Below, piece by piece: positions 24,687 to 33,827 of a DNA stretch of 64,000 nt. Location: the NCBI GenBank assembly GCA_009782615.1, contig WRIS01000007.1, positions 1-64,000 on the forward strand. The letters run 5' to 3'. The position numbers and the translations under genes were made by a program. Source of the DNA: Eggerthellaceae bacterium. Its GTDB lineage: Bacteria; Actinomycetota; Coriobacteriia; Coriobacteriales; Eggerthellaceae. The notes below the pieces were generated by a model. It did no database searches. It was given only the letters and a program-made list of their open reading frames with translations, and was not told the DNA's origin. Positions within the stretch are counted from its first letter, which is position 1. Each line of letters begins with the position of its first letter.

Positions 24687-26399
24687 CTATTTCCCCATTC
24701 TCATCAATCCGTAGTCAATCGCATCGACCAAGGCTTTCCACGATGCTTCAATGATGTTTTCCGAAACGCCTATCGTCCCCCACGTGCCCTGTTTATCCCG
24801 CGAAGTAATGACTACGCGGGTAACCGCATCGGTGCCCACATTTTCGTCCAAAATACGCACCTTGAAGTCGACTAATTCGATGTCGGCAACTTCAGGGTAA
24901 AACGCCGTAATTGCCATGCGCAAGGCGGTGTCGAGTGCCCCAACAGGGCCGATGCCCTCGCCTGTTGCCACGAAACGCTGCTCGCCTACGTGTATCTTAA
25001 TGGTTGCTTCGCTCGCGGCTTCATTCGCGGCTTCACTCGCGGCTGCATTCGCAGCCTCGCTTGCGACTTCGCCAGCAGCCACACTTGCACTTTCGCAGTC
25101 ATCCACGATAACGCGGAAACTTTCCAGCCTGAAATGCGGCTTAAAGCGCCCCAGCTGCGATTCAATCAAGATGGCAAGCGAGCCGTCGGCAACTTCATAG
25201 CTATAACCTTCGCCCTCGCGGCGCTTAATTTCATTGAGAATTCCTTGTATTTGCGGCTTGTTTTCATCCAGGTCAATGCCTAAACTTTTCGCCTTGGCAA
25301 CAAGGGTCGCTTTACCTGCAAGTTCGCTCACCAACATGCGCGTGGTGTTTCCCACCGCTTCAGGAGCCACGTGTTCGTAGGCTTGCGGAAACCGCGCCGT
25401 GGCACTTGCATGCAAGCCACCCTTGTGGGCAAACGCCGAAGCACCCGTATAGGGGTGGTGCGTTGGCAAGGCTCTGTTGCAGATTTCTGCCACGAATTGC
25501 GAAACACTCGTAAGTTGCTTGAGGTTTTCTGCGCCCACACATTCATAGCCCATTTTCAGTTCAAGATTGGCGATTGTTGTCAGCAAATCGGTATTGCCAA
25601 CCCGTTCACCAAAACCGTTGACCGTCCCTTGTATTTGGCTTGCACCTGCAACAACAGCCGTCAAGGTGTTGGCAACCGCGCAACCTGAATCGTTGTGACA
25701 GTGAATGCCAATCGTTTGGTTCGGGAAGGTCGCAACCACCTTGCTCACGACAGATTCAATCTCGAAAGGAAGTGCGCCCCCGTTTGTGTCGCACAAATCA
25801 ATCGAATCAGCACCCGCCGCATGAGCGATGCGCAGGCACGCAAGCGCGTAGTTCGCGTTGTCTTTGTAGCCGTCGAAAAAATGTTCCGCGTCGAATATAA
25901 CCTGAACACCCTTGGATTTTAAGAAGGTGATAGAATCCGCTATCATGCGCAGATTTTCTTCCAGATTTGTCTGCAATGCCTGAGTCACTTGCTTGTCCCA
26001 GGTTTTTCCCACAAGGGCAATGGTCTTTGCGCCACACTCCAGCAAGTCACGCAATCCTTCGTCATTTTCTGCTTTCACTTCTTTTTTGCAGGTAGAACCA
26101 AAGGCGGTAATGCGCGCATGTTTCAAGGGAAGTTTGGCTACCTCTTGAAAAAAGGCGGTGTCTTTCGGATTCGAAGCGGGGTATCCCCCTTCAATGTAGT
26201 CGATGCCGAAAGCGTCGAGCCGTTCAACAATGCGCAGCTTATCCTCAAGCGACAAGACTATACCTTCGCTTTGTTCGCCATCGCGCAGAGTTGAATCATA
26301 TGTCAGAATCTTTTTTCCCACGATTCCTCGCATGCCCTCAATGCCCGCACCCTCGACACCTTCGCTGCCTTCGCTGCCTGTTAAATCTCGGTCAACCAA
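24687..26399 (-). CDS. cimA: Citramalate synthase
   Basis: This 570-residue enzyme condenses pyruvate and acetyl-CoA to (R)-citramalate, the threonine-independent entry to isoleucine. The TIM-barrel domain shows DSTLRDGEQSEGI near residue 35, the HCHNDSG metal site and the GFGERVGNTDLL motif; the C-terminal LeuA-dimer regulatory domain follows after about residue 420. The overall length and wording fit CimA rather than LeuA. An Ala/Glu/Ser insert (repeated ASEAANEAASEA, about 440-470) interrupts the regulatory domain. The ATG at 26399 lies inside the end of ilvE (19-bp overlap) with GAGGA upstream, so it is translationally coupled; an internal ATG at 26330 is a less likely alternative. Confidence 0.94.
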   Translation of the reverse strand: MVDRDLTGSEGSEGVEGAGIEGMRGIVGKKILTYDSTLRDGEQSEGIVLSLEDKLRIVERLDAFGIDYIEGGYPASNPKDTAFFQEVAKLPLKHARITAFGSTCKKEVKAENDEGLRDLLECGAKTIALVGKTWDKQVTQALQTNLEENLRMIADSITFLKSKGVQVIFDAEHFFDGYKDNANYALACLRIAHAAGADSIDLCDTNGGALPFEIESVVSKVVATFPNQTIGIHCHNDSGCAVANTLTAVVAGASQIQGTVNGFGERVGNTDLLTTIANLELKMGYECVGAENLKQLTSVSQFVAEICNRALPTHHPYTGASAFAHKGGLHASATARFPQAYEHVAPEAVGNTTRMLVSELAGKATLVAKAKSLGIDLDENKPQIQGILNEIKRREGEGYSYEVADGSLAILIESQLGRFKPHFRLESFRVIVDDCESASVAAGEVASEAANAAASEAANEAASEATIKIHVGEQRFVATGEGIGPVGALDTALRMAITAFYPEVADIELVDFKVRILDENVGTDAVTRVVITSRDKQGTWGTIGVSENIIEASWKALVDAIDYGLMRMGK

Positions 26400-27310
26400 T
26401 CCAGGTAATCCTCGACCTGCCCATAAGCAACTTTGAAGAAGCGCTCCTGTAAAGAACGCGTCACCGAACCAGGCTCGCCAGGCTTGCCAATCGGGCGTTC
26501 ATCAATGCTGGCAACGGGTGTCACTTCGGCAGCCGTACCTGTGAAAAACACCTCGTCAGCAAAGTATAAGTCGGTGCGTGTCAGGCTTTCTTCGACTGAA
26601 GGAATATCCAAATCGCACGAAAGGCACAAAATCGTGTCGCGCGTGATACCCTCAAGCACGCCATCGGACAAAGGCGGCGTTGACAAAATGCCGTCGCGCA
26701 CCACAAACAGGTTTTCGCCCGTGCCTTCGCAAACCAGACCCGCTTCATTGAGCAGGATGGCTTCGGCGTATCCGTGCGAGCGTGCTTCAAGTTTCGCGAG
26801 GATGGAATTCATGTACGATGCCGTTGATTTCATCGCAGGCGGCAAGGCGTTGACGGAGCGCTGGCGCCACGAGGAAACCCCGACATCCACGCCTTTTTCG
26901 AGCGCATCCGCACCCAAATAAGCATCCCAGGGCCAGACAGCGATGATGACATCAATCGGCGCATCGGTGGGGTCAACCCCCATTTGCCCATAACCGCGAT
27001 ACACCAGCGGGCGAATATAACAGGATTCCAGCTTGTTCTTCCTGATAAGTTCAACCGTTGCATCGCAGAGTTCTTCAACCGAATAGTCCAAGTCAATCGA
27101 GGCAATCTTGCAACTGCGATGGATGCGTTCCATATGCTCATGCAAGCGGAATACGTAGCTTTTCTTCGACTCGGGGTCTTGGTAGCAGCGAATCCCTTCG
27201 AATACCGCTGAACCGTAGTGCAGCGAATGGGTCAGTACGTGCGTGGTAGCTTCCTCCCACGCAACCATTTCGCCGTTTTTCCAGATATAGTCGACTGCGG
27301 TAAGTGCCAT
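26381..27310 (-). CDS. ilvE: Branched-chain amino acid aminotransferase
   Basis: This 309-residue class IV PLP enzyme performs the final transamination to valine, leucine and isoleucine. It shows HYGSAVFEGIRCY near the N-terminus, the PLP lysine in PPAMKSTASYMNS (about residue 160), EGTGENLFVV and the EVFFTGTAAEVTPV end motif. The ATG at 27310 with GAAGGGA upstream is preferred over an open frame to 27346. It is the first gene of ilvE-cimA-yerC-like-phosphodiesterase, a compact unit with overlapping junctions. A short duplicated GCGCCCTTGCGTCA unit lies upstream (27350-27385). Confidence 0.96.
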   Translation of the reverse strand: MALTAVDYIWKNGEMVAWEEATTHVLTHSLHYGSAVFEGIRCYQDPESKKSYVFRLHEHMERIHRSCKIASIDLDYSVEELCDATVELIRKNKLESCYIRPLVYRGYGQMGVDPTDAPIDVIIAVWPWDAYLGADALEKGVDVGVSSWRQRSVNALPPAMKSTASYMNSILAKLEARSHGYAEAILLNEAGLVCEGTGENLFVVRDGILSTPPLSDGVLEGITRDTILCLSCDLDIPSVEESLTRTDLYFADEVFFTGTAAEVTPVASIDERPIGKPGEPGSVTRSLQERFFKVAYGQVEDYLDWLTEI

Positions 27311-27426
27311 CGTTCGTCCCTTCTTTCTATCCTTGGTTGGTGCCATGCGCCTTTGCGTCAGCGCCCTTGCGTCAGCGCCCTTGTTTGGTTAGTGCGCCAT
27401 TATCTCACACTCGTTCTCTTGCCCCT

Positions 27427-29529
27427 CTACGAGTAGAACAAGAGGTTGTTATACGTAGGCACCGGCCAATGCGAACGATCGGTAATAATTTCAAGCGCGT
27501 CAATCGCTGCGCGCAGTTCTTCCATCGCGGGAAGAGCTTCGTGCGCATAACGATTCGCCTTTTCTTGCTGGTCGACAATCCCCGCGATTTCGCGATGCAG
27601 CGTATCGAGTTTTTGCAGAGCCTCATCAGCGCTTTGTACCCCCTTCACCAGGTTGTTCAAAAGGGTTGTTTCCTGAGCCAATTCAGCATCGGGTAGCGCT
27701 TCTTTGATTGCGTTGATACTTTTTGCAAGTTTGCCTGCATAGGTGTTGATAGCGGGCAAGAAAGCACGCCTGGTCATACGCTTCATCACGCGACATTCAA
27801 TGTTGAGCAGTTTGTTGTATTTTTCCAGCTTGACTTCATAGCGGCTGCGTATTTCAAGTTCGTTAAGCACGTTGAACTCTTCGAACAAATCGATGCTTTT
27901 CTGCTCGATGAAACACGGCAAGGCGTCCGCCGTGGTGCGGTAGTGCGAAAGTCCACGTCGCGCGGCTTCCGTTTCCCATTCTTCACCGTAACCATTGCCG
28001 TCGAAAATGATACGCTCATGGTCGGTAAGCGTCTTTTTCACGTAGTCGAGCGCCGCTTTTTCAAACGCTTCCCCACTTTTGCCGTCTAGGGTGTCGGCAA
28101 ATTCTTTGAGGCTTTTTGCCATAGCGGTGTTGAGAACCGTGTTGGTGTCAGACAAATTCACGCCTGACCCTGGCATACGAAATTCGAACTTGTTGCCAGT
28201 AAAGGCGAAGGGACTCGTGCGATTGCGGTCGGTGTTATCCTTGCGAAAGCGCGGCAAAACCGCAACGCCCAAATCCATCGCGACCGCTTTGGCGTTCGTA
28301 TAATCGGTGTCTGCAATGAGCGCGTCAACGACTCCGCCCAGTTCAGTACCGAGAAAGATTGAAATGATAGCGGGGGGCGCTTCGTCTGAACCAAGGCGAT
28401 GGTCGTTTCCCGCAGACGCAACCGACATACGCAGCAAGTCTTGGTATTCGTCAACCGCTTGGATAACGCCCGTTAAAAACACCAAGAAACGCAGGTTGTC
28501 CATGGGCGTTGCGCCTGGGTCAAGTAAGTTGGTTTTACCCGCCGAAATCGACCAGTTGTTATGCTTGCCCGAACCGTTGATACCCCTGAAAGGTTTTTCG
28601 TGTTGCAGGCACACCAAGCCATAATGCGAAGCTAACAGCCGCATCTTTTCCATCGTGAGCAGATTTTCGTCAATCGCGCGATTGACGTTGGTGTAGATGG
28701 GCGCAAGTTCATGCTGAGCAGGCGCTACTTCGTTGTGCTTCGTTTTCGCGGGAATGCCTAACGCCCACAGTTCATCATCGAGTTCTTTCATGAATTCGTT
28801 GACGGTCGGGCGAATCGCACCAAAGTAGTGCTCTTCCAGTTCTTGCCCTTTACACGGCGCCGCGCCGAACAGGGTACGCCCCGTGAGCACTAAATCTTGT
28901 CTGCGCTCAAAATCCTTTTCGGAAATGAGGAAGTATTCTTGTTCGGAACCAACCATGGCGGTTACGGGAGTTTCGGATTCGCCAAAAAGCTTCAACACGC
29001 GTTTCGCCTGTTCTTCAAGCGCTTTCATGGAACGCAACAACGGTGTTTTCTTGTCGAGGGCTTCCCCCGTGTAGCTGCAAAACGCCGTGGGGATGCAAAG
29101 CACTTCATCCTTGATGAAAGCGAAGCTCGTGGGGTCCCACGCAGTGTAGCCGCGCGCTTCGAACGAGGCACGCAAGCCCCCCGACGGAAAACTCGAAGCG
29201 TCGGATTCGCCTTGGATAAGCTCTTTTCCCGAAAACGTCATTAAGGCGTTGCCGTCTTCTGTCGGGCTTAAGAAGCTGTCGTGTTTTTCGGAAGTCATAC
29301 CTGAAAGAGGTTGGAACCAGTGGGTATGATGCGTGGCGCCCAGCTCAATCGCCCAATCCTTCATCGCTTTTGCCACCGCATTTGCCACGTCAAGGTCGAG
29401 CGGCTTGCCCTCTTTGATGGTCTTTTCAAGCAATTCATACGTTTTTGCAGGAATGCGTTCCTTCATTGAGTTTTCGCTAAAGACCAAGGTACCGTAATTT
29501 TTGGGAATATTCTCGGAAACCGTTGTCAT
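27427..29529 (-). CDS. glnN: Glutamine synthetase type III
   Basis: The 700-residue length and sequence identify GSIII, the large dodecameric form found in Bacteroidetes, some clostridia, cyanobacteria and Coriobacteria; it makes glutamine from glutamate and ammonia with ATP. Motifs include GSEQEYFLI (glutamate/metal site), PAKTKHNEVAPAQHELAPIY split over two motifs, HEKPFRGINGSGKHNNWS for ATP, and the FRKDNTDRNRTSPFAFTGNKFEFR stretch in the second half. The ATG has AAAGGAG upstream. It lies alone between nhaA and ilvE on the same strand. No P-II or GlnR site is evident. Confidence 0.95.
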   Translation of the reverse strand: MTTVSENIPKNYGTLVFSENSMKERIPAKTYELLEKTIKEGKPLDLDVANAVAKAMKDWAIELGATHHTHWFQPLSGMTSEKHDSFLSPTEDGNALMTFSGKELIQGESDASSFPSGGLRASFEARGYTAWDPTSFAFIKDEVLCIPTAFCSYTGEALDKKTPLLRSMKALEEQAKRVLKLFGESETPVTAMVGSEQEYFLISEKDFERRQDLVLTGRTLFGAAPCKGQELEEHYFGAIRPTVNEFMKELDDELWALGIPAKTKHNEVAPAQHELAPIYTNVNRAIDENLLTMEKMRLLASHYGLVCLQHEKPFRGINGSGKHNNWSISAGKTNLLDPGATPMDNLRFLVFLTGVIQAVDEYQDLLRMSVASAGNDHRLGSDEAPPAIISIFLGTELGGVVDALIADTDYTNAKAVAMDLGVAVLPRFRKDNTDRNRTSPFAFTGNKFEFRMPGSGVNLSDTNTVLNTAMAKSLKEFADTLDGKSGEAFEKAALDYVKKTLTDHERIIFDGNGYGEEWETEAARRGLSHYRTTADALPCFIEQKSIDLFEEFNVLNELEIRSRYEVKLEKYNKLLNIECRVMKRMTRRAFLPAINTYAGKLAKSINAIKEALPDAELAQETTLLNNLVKGVQSADEALQKLDTLHREIAGIVDQQEKANRYAHEALPAMEELRAAIDALEIITDRSHWPVPTYNNLLFYS

Positions 29530-29673
29530 GTGCTCTGCTCCTTTGCCGCCACGTCAAAGTGGTGTTTTCAATGCAATTTTGCTACCGTTGCTGTGGTTTG
29601 CGCCGCCGTTGCTGCTGCTTTTTTGCCGTCGATGCTGTTTTTTTTCCTTAACTTATTACCTTAACACAAGGTG

Positions 29674-29695
29674 ACCCGCAGAAATGGCGGGTTTT
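29674..29695 (+). terminator. Terminator-like hairpin between nhaA and glnN, T-run on the + strand
   Basis: ACCCGC (29674-29679) and GCGGGT (29687-29692) form a 6-bp stem followed by TTTTCTC only on the + strand, although both flanking genes are on the minus strand. On the minus strand it is a plain hairpin just downstream of nhaA. Confidence 0.45.
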
Positions 29696-29703
29696 CTCAA
29701 GCA

Positions 29704-31143
29704 TCAGATAGTTTGCTCAGATTCAACTTCGCGTGCAAGCCCTTCTTCTGACGAATCTTCCGAAGAATAATCAATCCCGTTTTTTTCGTCGCGTTTTGCC
29801 TGCACAAAGAGGAACAAAAAGCCAATTATGCCAGCAAGCGCCGACGCGGCAAGGATGGCTAGCTTCGCCGTTGTCATCACTTCCGAATTGTAAAACGCAA
29901 GGTTCGCAACAAAAATCGCCATAGTGAACCCGACACCTCCCAAGATGCCAGCACCAAGCATATGTGTCCACGTAGTTCGAGAAGGAAGGTTCGCGATTTT
30001 GAATTTGGTTGCTATGAGGCTAAACAACATGATGCCCAAAGGCTTGCCTAACAGCAATCCGAAGAACACGCCGTAAAGCGCTGGGTCTGCCCAAACGTCG
30101 CCGAGCCCCCCTCCCACAAAACGCACGTCAGCATTCGTGAGCGCGAAAATCGGCAGGATAGCGAAATTTACCCACGGATACAAGCGGTGCTCAAGGCGGG
30201 TGGCGGGTGGAACAACTTGACGCGCAACGCGGCTCAGCGTTTTGACGGTTGTGAGATAGTCCTCTTGTCCCATGATGTGTTCGTTGGGATTAAAGATTTC
30301 TGCCGCGGTTTTCACCTTTTCATCTGACCAGTTTAAGAAACTTTTCAGATTAACCCGCGAGCCCGAAGGAATCGTGAACGCCAGTAAAACGCCTGCGATG
30401 GTCGCATGGATGCCCGACATAAAAACGCAGTACCACAAAACCACGCCCAAGAGCAGGTACGGAGCAAGCGAATAGACATGATTGCGGTTTAGGGCTACGA
30501 GAACAAGGACAATGACCACCGCAGCGATGACCCAGTTCGTTGACGGCGTGTGCCCATAGAAAATTGCGATGATGAGGATGGCGATAATATCGTCAGCCAC
30601 TGCAAGGGTGGTGAGAAAAACACGCACACCAGTGGGAATCCGCTTCCCGAGAAGCGATATGATGCCCAGCGCGAAAGCGATGTCGGTTGCCGTCGGAACA
30701 CCCCAACCGTGTGCCGTTTCGGGATTGCCTGCGTTGAACAGGGAATATATCATGATAGGGACAGCCACGCCCCCAATGGCGGCGAAAATAGAGAGAAAGG
30801 CTTGGCGAATGTTCGTCAGTTCGCCTACCGTCATTTCATACTTGATTTCAAGCCCCACCAGCAAAAAGAAGATTGCCATAAAGATGTCATTGACGATATG
30901 GGAAAGCGACATTTCTGCTGTGTTGGTGCCGACCGCAAAGCCAATTTCAGTATGCCAAAACGCCCGAAAGGGCTCGTAGAGGCTGCTATTCGCCACTATC
31001 AAGGCACCGATGGCAGCAACGAGCATGACGCCCGCCGCCCGCGTTGATGAACCCGTGAAGCGGACGAACTTCTGGTAGCGAGCCTGGCGCCCCTCCACCT
31101 CCTTGATGAAAGGAGATCCTTGTGGTGTTTCGCGGTAAGCCAT
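29704..31143 (-). CDS. nhaA: Na+/H+ antiporter NhaA
   Basis: This 479-residue inner-membrane protein has about 11-12 hydrophobic segments and the NhaA signatures GLEIKYEMTVGEL, GVPTATDIAFALGI and the paired aspartates in TLAVADDIIAILIIA that bind and carry Na+/H+. It exports sodium in exchange for protons at alkaline pH. It is longer than the E. coli protein because of a C-terminal acidic/Ser tail (about 445-479). The ATG at 31143 has CTAGGGA upstream. A short palindrome lies just ahead of the start. Confidence 0.95.
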   Translation of the reverse strand: MAYRETPQGSPFIKEVEGRQARYQKFVRFTGSSTRAAGVMLVAAIGALIVANSSLYEPFRAFWHTEIGFAVGTNTAEMSLSHIVNDIFMAIFFLLVGLEIKYEMTVGELTNIRQAFLSIFAAIGGVAVPIMIYSLFNAGNPETAHGWGVPTATDIAFALGIISLLGKRIPTGVRVFLTTLAVADDIIAILIIAIFYGHTPSTNWVIAAVVIVLVLVALNRNHVYSLAPYLLLGVVLWYCVFMSGIHATIAGVLLAFTIPSGSRVNLKSFLNWSDEKVKTAAEIFNPNEHIMGQEDYLTTVKTLSRVARQVVPPATRLEHRLYPWVNFAILPIFALTNADVRFVGGGLGDVWADPALYGVFFGLLLGKPLGIMLFSLIATKFKIANLPSRTTWTHMLGAGILGGVGFTMAIFVANLAFYNSEVMTTAKLAILAASALAGIIGFLFLFVQAKRDEKNGIDYSSEDSSEEGLAREVESEQTI

Positions 31144-31159
31144 ATGATCCCTAGGTCTG

Positions 31160-31173
31160 TAATGAGGTCATTA
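31160..31173. promoter_or_regulatory. Inverted repeat upstream of nhaA
   Basis: TAATGA-GG-TCATTA is a perfect 6-bp inverted repeat with a 2-bp spacer, 17 bp upstream of the nhaA ATG. It may be an operator. Confidence 0.4.
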
Positions 31174-31228
31174 AGTCGATTCCACAATCTGGGTATATTT
31201 TACCTCTTTTTCCATTTTTTCAGGTCAG

Positions 31229-31251
31229 TTTTGTGCATGCGCATCACAAAA
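31229..31251. promoter_or_regulatory. Palindromic element upstream of hpf
   Basis: TTTTGTG (31229-31235) and CACAAAA (31245-31251) flank an inner ATGCGCAT palindrome with one offset base. It lies between the divergent nhaA and hpf genes and could be a regulator-binding site. Confidence 0.4.
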
Positions 31252-31297
31252 TGACGATTTTGCGCTATCCTTTACTCATCAGCTTGACGAAAGGGGT

Positions 31298-31375
31298 CAG
31301 CTCTGAGGTTGTTCTCAAATGAACAGACAAGAGATTTTGTTACAACCTAGGATACCTCGTCAGAGCTGTTTTTTT
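31298..31375 (+). promoter_or_regulatory. Structured hpf leader ending in a terminator-like hairpin and U-run
   Basis: The arms CAGCTCTGA (31298-31306) and TCAGAGCTG (31360-31368) are perfect complements and are followed at once by seven T (31369-31375), 30 bp before the hpf start. A second nested pairing AGGTTGT/ACAACCT (31306-31312 with 31342-31348) lies inside. This is the architecture of an intrinsic terminator in a leader, hence of attenuation. A raiA-associated hairpin motif has been described upstream of such genes; identity with it is a guess. Confidence 0.55.
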
Positions 31376-31404
31376 ATCCGCCACGATTGTAAGGGGATGA
31401 TGCT

Positions 31405-31980
31405 ATGAGCATTATTGTCACTGGACGAAGGATGCCCGTAACCGATGCGCTGCGTGAATACGCGGAAGAAAAAATCGGACATTCCATGAAAGTGATGGAC
31501 GTCCATCCACTCGATGCAGAAATTGTACTTCTTGTTGAAAAGAATCCCGCAAATCCCAATCCTGCTGTTTGTGAAGTAACCTTGCGCACCAAGGGGCACA
31601 TCATTCGTGTTGAAGAAAGCGAAGAAGACATGTATGCCGCCATCGACGTGGCTGCCGCAAAGGTCGTTCGCCAACTGAGAAAATATAAGACCCGCGTTAT
31701 CGACCGCAAAATTCGCGCTTCTGTTGAACTTGCGGGCGCACAGCCGAAGGTCGCTGACGAAACCGACCTTGATGAACTTATGGAAGAGCTCGCCCGTGAC
31801 GAGGAAATTCTTCGCATTAAGGAAATCGAATTTGTTCCTATGACCGAAGAGGAAGCCCTTATTCATATCGATTTGCTCGGGCATGATTTCTTTGCCTATA
31901 CCGACCGCGACACCAACTTGGTCAATGTTTTGTATCGCCGCGATGGGGGCGGGTACGGATTGCTCAAACAAAGTGATTAA
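31405..31980 (+). CDS. hpf: Ribosome hibernation promoting factor, long form
   Basis: This 191-residue protein has the N-terminal S30AE/RaiA domain (MSIIVTGRRMPVTDALREYAEEKIG in two motifs, residues 1-100) and the C-terminal dimerisation domain (FVPMTEEEALIHIDLLGHD onward), the arrangement of long HPF that makes 100S ribosome dimers in resting cells. Helix and strand spacing are normal. The ATG at 31405 has TAAGGGGA upstream. The gene is monocistronic: structured leader before it and a strong terminator immediately after the stop. Confidence 0.95.
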   Translation: MSIIVTGRRMPVTDALREYAEEKIGHSMKVMDVHPLDAEIVLLVEKNPANPNPAVCEVTLRTKGHIIRVEESEEDMYAAIDVAAAKVVRQLRKYKTRVIDRKIRASVELAGAQPKVADETDLDELMEELARDEEILRIKEIEFVPMTEEEALIHIDLLGHDFFAYTDRDTNLVNVLYRRDGGGYGLLKQSD

Positions 31981-32005
31981 AAAAGGGCGCTTCGGCGCCC
32001 TTTTT
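31981..32005 (+). terminator. Intrinsic terminator of hpf
   Basis: AAAAGGGCGC-TTCG-GCGCCCTTTTT is a perfect stem with a UUCG loop and a T5 run, starting at the base after the hpf stop. The flanking A-run lets it also work leftward for other transcripts. Confidence 0.95.
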
Positions 32006-32036
32006 GCACGCTCGTCATTACGCGAAGTCCACAAGC

Positions 32037-33827
32037 TTATAAGCCGTGAAGGTTGACCTCTTTGAGCTGCTTGACGCTTATCGCGTCAGGCGCACCCGTC
32101 ATCGGACAAGAACCCGAACTCGTCTTGGGAAACGCGATCACGTCGCGAATCGAATCCTTGCGTGCAAGCAACATAACCAGACGGTCAAGACCGAGCGCAA
32201 TACCTCCGTGGGGCGGCGCACCTAAACTCAAGGCTTCCATGAGGTAACCAAACTTTTCGTCAATTTGTTCATCGGTCAAGCCAATGCGCTGCAACACGCG
32301 ACGCTGCAGGTCAGGTTCGTGAATACGAATCGTGCCGCCGCCAATTTCAAAGCCGTCCATAATCAGGTCATACGAATAGCTTCCGCATTCCAAGGGAGCA
32401 CTTTCGATTCTGTCAACATCTTCATCAGGCATCCGCGTAAAGGGATGATGTTCGGCGGCGTAGCGTTTTTCGGCTTCGTCGTACTTGAACATCGGGAAGT
32501 TCACGACCCAAAGCAGCGCATGACCTGCACGTTTGACATCAAGCGCATCTGCCATATGAAGGCGCAGAGCCGAAAGTACGGCGCTTGCCACTTCGTAGGT
32601 GTCGGCGGCAAATAAGATAAGGTCGCCTGGTGCGGCATCAACGGCAGTTTTTAAGGCAGCGAATTCTTCGTCGCTAAAGAACTTAATGATGGGACTTTTT
32701 TCCTGACCATCGCTTGTAAATGCAATCCATGCCATACCCTTGGCACCATTTTCAGCAGCGATATCGGCAAGTTTTTCGACTTCGCCGCGGCTCCAATCAC
32801 CCGCGCCGCGCGCGTTAATCGCTTTGACGGTGCCGCCCGATTGCGCAACCGCGGAAAACACCTTGAAGCCGCAGTCTTTCACGACATCGGTGAGGTCCAC
32901 CAATTCCATGCCGAAGCGGGTGTCGGGGCGGTCGTTGCCGAAACGGTTCATGGATTCGCTATATTCCATGCGCGGCAAGGGGAAGGTGTGTTTTGCCCCC
33001 ACGGCAGCAAAAACCTCTGCCATGGCATCTTCCATGAGCGCCATAACATCGTCTTGCTCGACGAAACTCATCTCAATGTCTACCTGCGTAAATTCGGGCT
33101 GGCGGTCGGCGCGCAAATCTTCGTCGCGAAAACAGCGCGCAATTTGGTAGTAGCGCTCAAGTCCCGCAACCATGAGCATCTGCTTTAAGAGCTGCGGCGA
33201 TTGCGGCAGGGCATAAAACTTGCCTGGGTTTGGACGCGAAGGAACAATGTAGTCGCGTGCCCCTTCGGGCGTTGATTTTGTCAGAATAGGCGTTTCGATT
33301 TCTAAGAAGCCGCGACTGTTTAAGGAAGAGCGCATGGCTTGAGCAACCGTATGGCGCAGCATAAGGTTTTCCATCATTTCGGGACGGCGGATATCGAGAT
33401 AACGCCACTTCATACGCGTGATTTCATCAGTTTCGATGCCGTCTTCAATAGAAAACGGTGGGGTCACGCTTGCGTTGAGCACCGTAAGGGCGCTTGCAAC
33501 CACTTCGATTTCACCAGTTTCCATGTTCGGGTTGATGGCATCTGCCATGCGGGCGCGAACCGTACCGCGCACCTCGACAACCCATTCACGACCAAGGTGT
33601 TCTGCCTGAGAAAAATCGTCAGCGCTCACACAATCAGGGTCGATAACGCACTGGGTGTAACCCGCGCGGTCACGCACGTCAAGGAAAATCAAGCCGCCGT
33701 GGTCGCGGTTGTGCCACACCCATCCGTTGAGCACCACTTCGGCATCAACGTCTGCCGCGCGTAGCTGCCCACAGGTGTGGGTGTGCGAACAATATTCGTT
33801 TATGAAATCGGTTTTTTGTCCTGCCAT
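32037..33827 (-). CDS. aspS: Aspartyl-tRNA synthetase
   Basis: This 596-residue bacterial-type AspRS has the N-terminal OB fold ([24 protein letters not shown] in the first 60 residues), class II motif 2 ([21 protein letters not shown], given here as [15 protein letters not shown]), an inserted GAD domain (about 290-420), and motif 3 ([13 protein letters not shown]). It charges tRNA-Asp; whether it also charges tRNA-Asn cannot be read here. The ATG at 33827 lies 28 bp inside the end of hisS with AAGGAG upstream. The hisS-aspS pair is a common operon. Confidence 0.97.
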   Translation of the reverse strand: MAGQKTDFINEYCSHTHTCGQLRAADVDAEVVLNGWVWHNRDHGGLIFLDVRDRAGYTQCVIDPDCVSADDFSQAEHLGREWVVEVRGTVRARMADAINPNMETGEIEVVASALTVLNASVTPPFSIEDGIETDEITRMKWRYLDIRRPEMMENLMLRHTVAQAMRSSLNSRGFLEIETPILTKSTPEGARDYIVPSRPNPGKFYALPQSPQLLKQMLMVAGLERYYQIARCFRDEDLRADRQPEFTQVDIEMSFVEQDDVMALMEDAMAEVFAAVGAKHTFPLPRMEYSESMNRFGNDRPDTRFGMELVDLTDVVKDCGFKVFSAVAQSGGTVKAINARGAGDWSRGEVEKLADIAAENGAKGMAWIAFTSDGQEKSPIIKFFSDEEFAALKTAVDAAPGDLILFAADTYEVASAVLSALRLHMADALDVKRAGHALLWVVNFPMFKYDEAEKRYAAEHHPFTRMPDEDVDRIESAPLECGSYSYDLIMDGFEIGGGTIRIHEPDLQRRVLQRIGLTDEQIDEKFGYLMEALSLGAPPHGGIALGLDRLVMLLARKDSIRDVIAFPKTSSGSCPMTGAPDAISVKQLKEVNLHGL

